Positions 16,687 to 24,599 of a stretch of DNA of 26,145 bases are shown here, piece after piece (position 1 is the stretch's first letter; every line of letters starts with the position of its first letter). Origin of the DNA: UBA7236 sp964638865 (GTDB lineage: Bacteria; Bacteroidota; Bacteroidia; Chitinophagales; BACL12); NCBI GenBank assembly GCA_964638865.1, contig CAZXBG010000044.1, forward strand, positions 1 through 26,145, given 5' to 3'. The position numbers were made by a program, and so were the translations under genes. The notes under the pieces were generated by a model, which had not been told where the DNA came from, ran no database searches, and worked only from the letters and a program-made list of their open reading frames with translations.

Positions 16687-16998
16687 ATGAAAAAGTTAAT
16701 TCCAGTAGCATTCTTTGCCCTTTTAGCCTTAAATACTAATGCTATTAAAGCGGCTAATTCAACATCACCGATTGTGGTTCCGGCAACTGAACTACCTGCT
16801 GAAAAAAGTGCTAATGCAACTGCAAGCACAAAGCTGAACAAAGAAAATGACAGCAGTGAAAAAAAGCTCAGCACTTCCGATACAAGTTCAAAAATGAATG
16901 ATACAAGCAAAATGACTTCAATAGATAATGCCGGTATTTACATTTCAAGTGGTGCAGCACTTATTATCATTGTAATTTTACTGATCATCTTACTTTAA
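16687..16998 (+). CDS. Small secreted protein with C-terminal membrane anchor
   Basis: A 103-residue protein with a signal peptide (1-22, ending IKA-AN). A low-complexity Ser/Thr/Asn/Lys linker follows (about 24-80, for example NDSSEKKLSTSDTSSK). A strongly hydrophobic segment, AALIIIVILLIILL, runs to the very last residue (about 85-103). No domain is recognised. The arrangement suggests a periplasmic linker tethered to the inner membrane at its C-terminus. It has its own promoter-like element and lies between the AsmA-like gene and the mla operon, which hints at, but does not prove, an envelope role. Confidence 0.75.
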   Translation: MKKLIPVAFFALLALNTNAIKAANSTSPIVVPATELPAEKSANATASTKLNKENDSSEKKLSTSDTSSKMNDTSKMTSIDNAGIYISSGAALIIIVILLIILL

Positions 16999-17097
16999 TA
17001 TTTAACTGTAAATATATTAACTGATTTGTCGGTTTATGTCCTTTAGAAATAAATACCCAGAAATATTGATTCAGAAATTTTATAAGATCCGGTGTGT

Positions 17098-17892
17098 ATG
17101 AAAACAAACCGCAAAGTTTATGTTATCTCTAAAAATCTTGATCCTTTTTTTCTGGGTATTTATTCTGCTTATCAATTTGTAGGAAGATATTTCAGAGAAG
17201 CATTTAAACCTCCATTTGAATTTACTGAATTAAAAAAGCAGTGTTACGCTATAGGCGTTAAATCGTTACCCCTAATTACATTAACCGGTTTTGTTACCGG
17301 AGTGGTTTTTACGAAACAATCAAGGCCTTCACTGCAAGATCTCGGTGCTGTTTCCTGGTTGCCATCACTCATTGCCATAGCCCTGGTTCGTGCTTTAGCC
17401 CCTTTAATAACCTCTTTAATATCCGCAGGAAAAATAGGCTCCAATATAGGCGCACAACTAGGTTCTATGCGGGTTACAGAACAAATTGACGCGATTGATG
17501 TATCTGGTGTGAATGCATTTAAATACCTTGTAGTAACCAGAGTTACCGCAACAACCTTAATGATTCCCATATTAATGATGTATTTTGCATTTGTTGGTTT
17601 GATAGGCTCCTTTCTGAATGTTAGCATGGGAGAAAACACCAGTTTTATTTCTTATTTTCAGGAAGCACTTTCACCGATTTCCTTCTTAGATGTACTCACC
17701 GGATTATTTAAATCGATAATGTATGGATTAACCATCGGATTAGTTGGTAGTTATAAAGGATATAATGCTACCAGAGGAACGGAAGGTGTGGGAAAAGCAG
17801 CGAATATGGCCGTAGTGGTTTCTATGTTCCTGATCTTTGTGGAGGAAATAATTATTGTTCAATTAAGCGGATGGATACGACTTGCCCAATAA
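17098..17892 (+). CDS. mlaE: MlaE-type ABC transporter permease
   Basis: A 264-residue permease of the MlaE/YrbE family. The conserved cytoplasmic block GKIGSNIGAQLGSMRVTEQI (111-130) and following DAIDVSGVN are diagnostic, and about five membrane spans surround it. In the Mla system the MlaE dimer in the inner membrane works with MlaF ATPase and MlaD to move phospholipids between inner and outer membranes. A GTG two codons upstream (17092) is possible, but the ATG at 17098 is preferred. It is the first gene of a three-gene operon; the next start is 1 nt after its stop. Confidence 0.93.
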   Translation: MKTNRKVYVISKNLDPFFLGIYSAYQFVGRYFREAFKPPFEFTELKKQCYAIGVKSLPLITLTGFVTGVVFTKQSRPSLQDLGAVSWLPSLIAIALVRALAPLITSLISAGKIGSNIGAQLGSMRVTEQIDAIDVSGVNAFKYLVVTRVTATTLMIPILMMYFAFVGLIGSFLNVSMGENTSFISYFQEALSPISFLDVLTGLFKSIMYGLTIGLVGSYKGYNATRGTEGVGKAANMAVVVSMFLIFVEEIIIVQLSGWIRLAQ

Positions 17893-17893
17893 A

Positions 17894-18667
17894 ATGACAT
17901 CTCAATACAATCATATCATAACTGATGAAAAGGTAATCACTATTAATGATTTGCATAAATCGTTTGGTGAGCTTACGGTTTTGAATGGTGTTAAACTTGA
18001 TATTTACAAGGGTGAAAATGTGGCTGTACTTGGCAGATCAGGTTCGGGAAAATCGGTATTGATAAAAATAATTGCAGGATTATTAAAACCGGATTCAGGG
18101 ACGGTATCGGTATTAGGGCAAGAAGTGGATAAAATCACCGAAAAAGAATTGAGAACACTGCGTTTAAAAATAGGTTTTTCTTTTCAAAACAGTGCATTAT
18201 ACGACAGCATGACCGTAAGAGAAAATATTGCCTTCCCCTTGAGAGGCAATACTGAGAAATTAACTCAAAAGGAAATTAATATTAAGGTAGAAGAGGTATT
18301 GGATGCTGTAGGATTAATTCAGACAATTAATCAAATGCCTTCCGAACTTTCGGGTGGACAAAGAAAAAGAATAGGTATAGCAAGAACCTTAATTTTAAAA
18401 CCTGAGCTTATGTTATATGATGAACCCACATCGGGTCTTGATCCTATAACTTGTATAGAAATAAACAATCTGATCAAGGAAGTACAGGAAAGATATAATA
18501 CCAGCGCAATAATTATAACGCATGATCTCACTTGTGCCAAAACTACCGCAAACAGAGTTGCCTTGTTAATTGAAGGTAATTTTCTCACACAGGGAACGTT
18601 TGAGGAAGTTTTTGATACAGAGGATGAGACAGTAAAAATATTTTTTGATTACAATTTTATTACATAA
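17894..18667 (+). CDS. mlaF: MlaF-type ABC transporter ATPase
   Basis: A 257-residue ABC ATPase. Walker A GRSGSGKS is at 47-54, the Q-loop Gln at 98 (FSFQNS), the signature LSGGQRKR at 152-159, Walker B LMLYDEPTSGLDP at 172-184, and the switch His at 210 (ITHD). Together with the flanking mlaE and mlaD genes this marks it as the ATPase of the phospholipid transporter. The ATG at 17894 is chosen; a TTG at 17882 overlapping the permease gene would add four residues. Spacing to the neighbours (1 and 2 nt) implies translational coupling. Confidence 0.93.
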   Translation: MTSQYNHIITDEKVITINDLHKSFGELTVLNGVKLDIYKGENVAVLGRSGSGKSVLIKIIAGLLKPDSGTVSVLGQEVDKITEKELRTLRLKIGFSFQNSALYDSMTVRENIAFPLRGNTEKLTQKEINIKVEEVLDAVGLIQTINQMPSELSGGQRKRIGIARTLILKPELMLYDEPTSGLDPITCIEINNLIKEVQERYNTSAIIITHDLTCAKTTANRVALLIEGNFLTQGTFEEVFDTEDETVKIFFDYNFIT

Positions 18668-18669
18668 TT

Positions 18670-19641
18670 ATGGAACAGGAAAATAAACATGCGATCAAAC
18701 TGGGACTATTTATATTTCTCGGTTTGACATTTTTTATTGTAGGAGTACTAGCTATTGGAAATATCAATAAAACATTTACCAAAACTGCAACCGTTACAAC
18801 GGTGTTTACAGAAGTTAACGGACTGCAACCGGGTGATAATATTTGGTTTTCAGGTGTGAAGGTAGGAACCGTAAAAGAAATGCGTTTTTTACCAAATGCC
18901 GGTGTGGAAGTTACTATGAAGATCGAATCTAAATCTAAGGAATTTATTCCTAAAGATTCAAAGGCAAAAATAAGTTCTGATGGATTAATTGGAAATAAAA
19001 TCATTGTTATATATGGAGGAAATCCAACTTCAGGACATATTGTAGACGGGAGCAAATTTTCTATTGAAGAAACAACCAGTACAGAGGACATGATGAATAT
19101 GTTGCAGGAAAATAATAAGAATGTTCTTGCAATAACAAATGATTTTAAGGTGATAAGCAAAAGAATTGCAGATGGCGAAGGCACGTTAGGAAAATTCATG
19201 ACGGATGATGCCATTTATGAGAACCTGAATTTGACAATAAATACTTTAAAAACTGCCTCCCAAAACACTGTTCAACTCACCGATGCAATAAATGATTTTA
19301 CAACAAAACTCAATGCAGAGGGAGGACTTGCGAATGATCTGGCAACAGATACAACAGTATTCAACAGCATACAATCAACCGTTGCACAACTAAATGTTAT
19401 TGCGGGAACTGCCCAGCAAGTTGCCAATAATTTACAAACAACAACTTCAGAACTTAATACGAATAAAAATTCCCCTGCCGGAGTTTTACTACATGATGAG
19501 GAAGCTGCTGCCGGTTTAAAGGCGAGTATTATTGCACTGGAAAGCAGTACCAAAAAACTGAATGAAAGTATGGATGCTTTGCAACATAATTTCTTGTTGA
19601 GAGGATTTTTTAAAAAGAAGGATAAGGAAGAGGACAATTAA
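18670..19641 (+). CDS. mlaD: MlaD-type MCE domain protein
   Basis: A 323-residue protein with an N-terminal membrane span (11-29) and an MCE domain (about 39-117). The domain includes VFTEVNGLQPGDNIWFSGVK, VGTVKEM and ISSDGLIGNKIIVIYGG. The C-terminal ~200 residues are helical and Asn/Thr/Gln-rich (for example NLTINTLKTASQNTVQLTDA), ending in a very basic-then-acidic tail (FFKKKDKEEDN). MCE rings hold or channel phospholipids in the periplasm next to MlaFE. E. coli MlaD is about 183 residues; the long helical extension is usual for Bacteroidota versions. mlaA, mlaB and mlaC are not in the window. Confidence 0.92.
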   Translation: MEQENKHAIKLGLFIFLGLTFFIVGVLAIGNINKTFTKTATVTTVFTEVNGLQPGDNIWFSGVKVGTVKEMRFLPNAGVEVTMKIESKSKEFIPKDSKAKISSDGLIGNKIIVIYGGNPTSGHIVDGSKFSIEETTSTEDMMNMLQENNKNVLAITNDFKVISKRIADGEGTLGKFMTDDAIYENLNLTINTLKTASQNTVQLTDAINDFTTKLNAEGGLANDLATDTTVFNSIQSTVAQLNVIAGTAQQVANNLQTTTSELNTNKNSPAGVLLHDEEAAAGLKASIIALESSTKKLNESMDALQHNFLLRGFFKKKDKEEDN

Positions 19642-19727
19642 TTAAATAGTATCGCCTTGAGTTTAAAGAAGCGTGTGCTCCATCTGCCTAATTTTGGGCT
19701 GGAACAAGCTTTTTTTGAATAAATTTA

Positions 19728-19757
19728 TTGCTCAAATTGAATAATAGCCTATATTTG
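19728..19757 (+). promoter_or_regulatory. Textbook Bacteroidota promoter
   Basis: TTG (19728-19730), exactly 19 nt, then TATATTTG (19750-19757), a full match to TAnnTTTG. Only 10 nt separate the -7 box from the ATG at 19768, so the transcript would have a leader of only a few nucleotides. Confidence 0.8.
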
Positions 19758-19767
19758 AAGCAAAAAT

Positions 19768-20433
19768 ATGAGAAGGTCCTTAATATTCTGCACAATTTTA
19801 ATCAGTTTAAGTTTCGTTGCTTCCACCCAGAGTTTCGGAGTTTGTGCCGGCTTATCTAAAACACAAATTCGAAGCCAATTTCTTACTGACCCATCAGGAA
19901 CCGTAGGTTTAAACGTCGGATTTATAAATTTTATTCCTATCTCCGATATTTTTATATATCAGGATTTTACAATCAATACCTTAGGAATGACGGCTACTTT
20001 ATATGAATTTGACGAAGATTACTTTGGAAATCCTCTTGTTATAACCCATCCGGATGAAAAATTGGGTTGGTTTTCTGCTCAGTATTCCATAGGTCCAACT
20101 TTTGCTTATGAAGATGGTCAATTTTATGGTGGGGGCGGTTTATCCGGATGTATGATTGTTCCCAGTGGTGGAGCTTTTGATTACGGCACAACGTCTAGCT
20201 ATTATTTTGTTACTTCGGAGCCTTATGCTTATAGTGTCGTTAATCTTTCTACAAATATGTTTGGATTTTTCGGAGGAGCTTATATTGTTGGAGGTGGTGG
20301 AACTGAGACCTTAAAATTACATCTAAAATATAATTTAATGTTTACAAACCTTGCTAAAACAGAATATAATTCAGGAGAGAATAAACTGTATTCTGATGTG
20401 CTGACAATATCGTTGGCATACCTTTTTATGTGA
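19768..20433 (+). CDS. Outer-membrane beta-barrel-like protein
   Basis: A 221-residue protein with a signal peptide (1-22). Alternating strand-like segments follow (GTVGLNVGFINFIP, GWFSAQYSIGPTFAYEDGQFYGGGGLSG, LKLHLKYNLMFTNL), and the C-terminal strand VLTISLAYLFM has the aromatic near-end residue typical of outer-membrane barrels. The glycine-rich turns (QFYGGGGLSG, IVGGGGTETL) fit. A porin or small barrel of about 8 strands is likely; the ligand is unknown. It shares a transcript with the lipoprotein 40 nt downstream, ending at the terminator at 20916-20953. Confidence 0.7.
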   Translation: MRRSLIFCTILISLSFVASTQSFGVCAGLSKTQIRSQFLTDPSGTVGLNVGFINFIPISDIFIYQDFTINTLGMTATLYEFDEDYFGNPLVITHPDEKLGWFSAQYSIGPTFAYEDGQFYGGGGLSGCMIVPSGGAFDYGTTSSYYFVTSEPYAYSVVNLSTNMFGFFGGAYIVGGGGTETLKLHLKYNLMFTNLAKTEYNSGENKLYSDVLTISLAYLFM

Positions 20434-20473
20434 TATTCATCTTACACACAAATTTTAATTTAAAATAAAACAC

Positions 20474-20890
20474 ATGAAAAAAAATCAATTAACAATTAGA
20501 ACAATTTTAATGTTCGTTTTTTTTACTACGTTAATTTCTTCGTGCAAAGATGAAAAAGCCAAAACAGCCGGCGATGTAGAGCCCCCAATATTAACAGTAT
20601 TTAAACCGGATGCTTCCGATATATTTGCAGCCGGCGATACCATTTATTTATCGGCACATGTTGAAGATATTTCACAAATGCAGGACTTTACTGTGACGCT
20701 CATCTATTCTGATACCCTCCTATTATGGCCTGAGGTTCCCGGCATATTAGGCAATCTAACCGAATACGATCTTAATGATTGGTCGATCAATACGCTCGGA
20801 GTTAATGAAAGCGCTATAATACGTTTTGAGGCTAGCGATAAACATGACAACATTACAATAGTTGATATTCCTGTGCAATTAGAAATATAA
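20474..20890 (+). CDS. Small lipoprotein, Ig-like
   Basis: A 138-residue protein with a lipoprotein signal (TTLISSC, Cys24). The mature domain of about 100 residues starts with EPPILTVFKPDASDIFAAGDTIYLSAHVEDISQM. It ends with INTLGVNESAIIRFEASDKHDN and a final strand VDIPVQLEI. The pattern of a proline start, F.AGDTI.L.A...D and a closing strand is that of Ig-like domains in Bacteroidota lipoproteins (DUF4625-like). Function is unknown. It is the second gene of the unit that starts with the barrel-like protein, so a surface lipoprotein working with that barrel is a reasonable guess. Confidence 0.7.
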   Translation: MKKNQLTIRTILMFVFFTTLISSCKDEKAKTAGDVEPPILTVFKPDASDIFAAGDTIYLSAHVEDISQMQDFTVTLIYSDTLLLWPEVPGILGNLTEYDLNDWSINTLGVNESAIIRFEASDKHDNITIVDIPVQLEI

Positions 20891-20915
20891 TATTTATATT
20901 ACATAATTAAATTCC

Positions 20916-20953
20916 AATGCAACTATCTGAAACGGTAGTTGCATTTTTTTTTT
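20916..20953 (+). terminator. Strong rho-independent terminator
   Basis: AATGCAACTA (20916-20925) pairs with TAGTTGCATT (20936-20945), extended inward by T-G and C-G around a TGAAAC loop, and is followed by a run of ten Ts (20944-20953). It closes the 19768-20890 unit. Confidence 0.95.
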
Positions 20954-21045
20954 AAAACCATTTTAAAATGAGTCTGATACCGGTGACCTTGCTCACTATT
21001 TTATATGATTATAACCATTTAACTTTCTTTACAATAAATGCTTGT

Positions 21046-21053
21046 TAACTTTG
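21046..21053 (+). promoter_or_regulatory. Candidate -7 element of the P-type ATPase gene
   Basis: TAACTTTG is an exact TAnnTTTG match; at the -33 distance the sequence is TTT (21024-21026) rather than TTG. It lies 15 nt before the TTG start at 21069, which supports that start. Confidence 0.5.
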
Positions 21054-21068
21054 AAGTAAATTATTATT

Positions 21069-23573
21069 TTGACTCCATCTAAAATTACCTTTAAGGGATT
21101 ATCTGATTCGGAAGTGCTTGACTTAAGAGCAAAATACGGGCGTAATTCTTTTACAGGTAAAAAAGAAAGTGGTGTAATTACCGCATTGATAAGTCTGGTA
21201 AAAGAACCGATGTTTATTTTACTGATGGCAACCTCTGTTATTTATTTTATAAGTGGTGAAACAGAGAATGGATTTTTTATGGTATTTGCTATAATATTGG
21301 TAGGTGCCATTTCATTTTATCAGGATGCCAGAAGCAGAAATGCAATTGCACAATTAAAAAACCTCACACAGCCCAAAGCGAAGGTGATTAGAAATAACAT
21401 TGTTGCTGAAATTAAAAGTGAGGAAATAGTTCTTGGTGATCATATAATGGTGGAGGAAGGAACCCTGGTGCCTGCTGACGCAACAATTATTCAAAGCAAC
21501 GATTTTTTTGTAAATGAATCTATACTTACCGGTGAATCATTTAGCGTAGGTAAAAACGAAACAGAAAACAACAATCAGATATTTCAGGGAACCAATATAA
21601 GTGGTGGACTTGCTATTTGCATTGTAACTGCGATAGGAAATAATACTGCACTGGGAAAGATTGGTAAAAGTTTGGAATCGATAAAAGAAGAAAAAACGCC
21701 ACTTCAAATTCAGATAAGTGATTTTGTAAAAAAAATGGCAATTGCCGGAATTATAATTTTCTGTATTGTGTTGGCTATTAATTATTGGGATTCGAAAAAT
21801 ATATCAGACAGTTTATTAAAATCGCTGACACTGGCAATGAGTATTTTACCTGAGGAGATACCGGTTGCCTTTACCACCTTTATGGCATTGGGCGCCTGGA
21901 GGCTAATGAAAATGGGCATTATAGTAAAACAAACTAAAACGGTGGAAACGCTGGGCAGTGCAACAGTAATTTGCACAGATAAAACAGGTACACTTACGGA
22001 AAATAAAATGACGCTCGCTAAAATATATTCCTTCACAACAGGAAATATTATTGCCCCTGCGGAAATTAAGGATATAGCGGAAAAAGAATTAATCAGATAT
22101 GCTATGTTCGCAAGTGAGCCCATTCCATTTGATCCTATGGAAGTTGCTTTGCACAATAATTATGGAATTTTATTTCCCGAAGATGAACGCAGATTATTTA
22201 GTATGGCACATGAATATCCATTAAGCGGAAAACCGCCAATGATGACGCATATTTTTGAATCTTCTTCAGGAGAAAGAATAATTGCTGCAAAAGGTGCCGC
22301 GGAGTCAATTCTTCAAAATTCAACACTTAACGAGGAAGAAAAAAGGAAAATCAACACTAACATTACAGAACTTTCCAAAGAGGGATATCGTGTGCTAGGT
22401 GTCGGGAAAGTAAATTCTTATGCAGGCGAATTTCCGAAAACACAACAGGAATTCAAATTGCAATTTTTAGGTCTTGTTGCATTTTATGACCCTCCAAAAC
22501 ACAATATAACAGCGGTATTAAAATCATTTTACGATGCCGGAATTGCGGTTAAGATACTCACGGGCGATAATGCACTTACCACTGCAACAATTGCAAAACA
22601 AGTAGAATTTCAAGGGTTGGAAAAAACATTGAGTGGAGAAGAACTTATGCATATGGATGAGGAAGAACTCAAGGAAAGAGTGCTTGATACAAATATTTTT
22701 ACACGCATGTTCCCGGAAGCGAAATTAAGAATAATAAATGCGCTTAAATCAAAAGGCCAGATAGTTGCAATGACGGGCGATGGAGTGAACGACGGGCCTG
22801 CATTGAAAGCATCGCACATAGGCATTGCTATGGGCAAAAAAGGTTCAGAGATTGCTAAACAAGCATCAACTCTTGTTTTAGTAAACGATGACCTTGCAAG
22901 TATGGTAGATGCAATTGCCATGGGAAGAAAAATTTATAACAACCTTAAAAAGGCTATTCAATATATCATTTCCATTCATATCCCTATTATTTTAACAGTA
23001 TTTATTCCACTAGCCTTAGGATGGATTTATCCCGCTATTTTCACTCCGGTGCATATCATATTTTTTGAGTTGATAATGGGCCCAACCTGTTCCATAATTT
23101 ATGAAAACGAACCGATCGAGAAAAATCTAATGAAACAAAAACCGCGATTGCTTGCAAAAACTTTTTTTAATTGGCGTGAATTAACAACAAGTATTTGGCA
23201 GGGACTCGTGATCACACTTGGAACGCTTAGTACCTATCAAATCGCAATACAAATGGGTTTACAGGAAGATGCTACAAGAACCATGGTGTTTTTAACCTTA
23301 ATCACTTCAAATATTGTGCTTACACTTGAAAATCGTTCCTTTTATTACGCTATATTTACTACGCTCAGGTACAAGAATAAATTAATTCCTATCATTATAA
23401 TTTCAACTATTTGTTTAACAACAGCGATTTTAGTAGTCCCCTCATTTTCAAATTTTTTCAATTTTGATAAACTAACAATTTTTCAATTATCCATCAGCAT
23501 TTTTACCGGATCAATATGTGTGCTCTGGTATGAAATAGCAAAGTGGCGAAAAAGAAGGATAAGTAAAGGTTAA
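21069..23573 (+). CDS. P-type cation-transporting ATPase, substrate unclear
   Basis: An 834-residue P-type ATPase. It has an N-terminal cation-ATPase domain, the actuator motif LTGES (about 152-156), the M4 motif PEEIP (from 261), the phosphorylated Asp304 in CTDKTGTLT, and the hinge TGDGVND (569-575). There is no heavy-metal-binding domain and no CPC motif, so it belongs with the P2-like pumps. In M5-M6 the Ca2+ ligands of SERCA are not kept: ISIHIPI has His637 where SERCA has Asn768, and FFELIMGPT has Glu667 where SERCA has Asn796. The ion is therefore uncertain. The start is a TTG; the next ATG would remove the N-terminal domain. It stands alone. Confidence 0.9.
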   Translation: MTPSKITFKGLSDSEVLDLRAKYGRNSFTGKKESGVITALISLVKEPMFILLMATSVIYFISGETENGFFMVFAIILVGAISFYQDARSRNAIAQLKNLTQPKAKVIRNNIVAEIKSEEIVLGDHIMVEEGTLVPADATIIQSNDFFVNESILTGESFSVGKNETENNNQIFQGTNISGGLAICIVTAIGNNTALGKIGKSLESIKEEKTPLQIQISDFVKKMAIAGIIIFCIVLAINYWDSKNISDSLLKSLTLAMSILPEEIPVAFTTFMALGAWRLMKMGIIVKQTKTVETLGSATVICTDKTGTLTENKMTLAKIYSFTTGNIIAPAEIKDIAEKELIRYAMFASEPIPFDPMEVALHNNYGILFPEDERRLFSMAHEYPLSGKPPMMTHIFESSSGERIIAAKGAAESILQNSTLNEEEKRKINTNITELSKEGYRVLGVGKVNSYAGEFPKTQQEFKLQFLGLVAFYDPPKHNITAVLKSFYDAGIAVKILTGDNALTTATIAKQVEFQGLEKTLSGEELMHMDEEELKERVLDTNIFTRMFPEAKLRIINALKSKGQIVAMTGDGVNDGPALKASHIGIAMGKKGSEIAKQASTLVLVNDDLASMVDAIAMGRKIYNNLKKAIQYIISIHIPIILTVFIPLALGWIYPAIFTPVHIIFFELIMGPTCSIIYENEPIEKNLMKQKPRLLAKTFFNWRELTTSIWQGLVITLGTLSTYQIAIQMGLQEDATRTMVFLTLITSNIVLTLENRSFYYAIFTTLRYKNKLIPIIIISTICLTTAILVVPSFSNFFNFDKLTIFQLSISIFTGSICVLWYEIAKWRKRRISKG

Positions 23574-23877
23574 ATCGGGTCAAATTCATTATCTTGGCAA
23601 CATCTGCCATTCCCTCAGCATCATTTATTATTAAAATTGACATTCTTACTTTTTTCATCAAAATTAAACTTCGAATGTGCATTCATCGTTAAATCAATTT
23701 TGCTACCTTTTGATTGTAATCTTTTCCAGGTAAAGTCAGTTTTTGCCATTTATAACGAAACAATTTCAAGCAACCTTTTTAATAATACTTTTATTATTCA
23801 AAAAGAGTGTTTCCAAATCATAAACATTATTTATTTAATTTTATTATGGCATCGTTTTGAAATTAATACCATTCTAT
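23574..23877. other. Gap between convergent genes, no feature seen
   Basis: No terminator hairpin or credible gene is visible between the ATPase gene and the convergent HupE-like gene. A TTG-initiated open frame (23637-23888) is rich in Phe/Ile/Asn as expected for random AT-rich DNA and overlaps the neighbouring gene, so it is not called. Confidence 0.5.
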
Positions 23878-24534
23878 CTAAACCATAAATATCCTTTCAA
23901 AAGTCCAATACCCGGCAATTACGGCAATAACAACAGAGGCCGGAACTACAAGTTTAGGTCTGTACCAACTTGTGGAAGAAAAATTTCTACTCACAAGAAA
24001 ATACATAAATAAAATGATGGATAATTGACCAATCTCAACTCCAATATTAAAACTGATCAAAGCTGTTGCGAATGCATATTCGGGCATTCCGAGTTCACTT
24101 AAAGCACCGGCGAATCCCATCCCATGTACCATCCCAAATAAAAATACCATTACCATGCGCCAAGGTTTTACTTTGTCGGAGTAAATATTTTCTACGGCTA
24201 AAAAAACGATGGATAATGCAATAAGGGGTTCTATTATATTTCCCGGAGGTTTAATTATTCCGTACATACTTAATCCTAATGTGATAGTATGCGCAAGAGT
24301 GAACATACTAGCCTGAAGAATAATCTTTTTTAAATTGGTATTCAAAAAAAACACGCAGAGTATAAAAAGAATATGATCGAGACCGAATGGTAAAATATGC
24401 AAAAAACCTTGTTGTAAATATTGCCAGAATACTTCCCCATCCTCCATTTTATTCAGGGTATAATTGATGGTATGGGCCTGTAATTGTATTATTCCAAAAA
24501 ATAGGACCCCTAAAACTAAGACTATCTTTTTCAT
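23878..24534 (-). CDS. HupE/UreJ family membrane protein
   Basis: A 218-residue protein with a signal peptide-like N-terminus (cleavage near LQA-HT) and about six spans. Family signatures are clear: GFLHILPFGLDHILFILC (43-60), FTLAHTITLGLS (78-89), IEPLIALSIVFLAVENI (101-117), FGMVHGMGFAGALSELG (133-149) and FNIGVEIGQL (162-171). The His and Asp/Glu residues in the spans are those proposed to handle metal ions. HupE and UreJ are linked to nickel uptake, but no urease or hydrogenase gene is nearby, so the substrate here is open. It is preceded by a TPR lipoprotein gene and a terminator, so it has its own promoter or depends on read-through. Confidence 0.88.
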   Translation of the reverse strand: MKKIVLVLGVLFFGIIQLQAHTINYTLNKMEDGEVFWQYLQQGFLHILPFGLDHILFILCVFFLNTNLKKIILQASMFTLAHTITLGLSMYGIIKPPGNIIEPLIALSIVFLAVENIYSDKVKPWRMVMVFLFGMVHGMGFAGALSELGMPEYAFATALISFNIGVEIGQLSIILFMYFLVSRNFSSTSWYRPKLVVPASVVIAVIAGYWTFERIFMV

Positions 24535-24549
24535 ATAAAATCAGTTTTG

Positions 24550-24583
24550 AAAAAACCCTTCCCGTCAGCCATCGGAAGGGTTT
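24550..24583 (-). terminator. Terminator between the TPR and HupE-like genes
   Basis: On the minus strand AAACCCTTCC (24583-24574) pairs with GGAAGGGTTT (24562-24553), with an 11-nt loop, followed by a T-run (24555-24550). It lies just after the stop of the TPR gene and before the HupE-like start, so the two genes are at least partly uncoupled. Confidence 0.9.
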
Positions 24584-24599
24584 ACATTGGAAAATATAA

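Noticed and set aside
23637..23888. 83-codon plus-strand open frame with TTG start
   Set aside because: Low-complexity Phe/Ile/Asn-rich translation, no promoter, and overlap with the end of the HupE-like gene.
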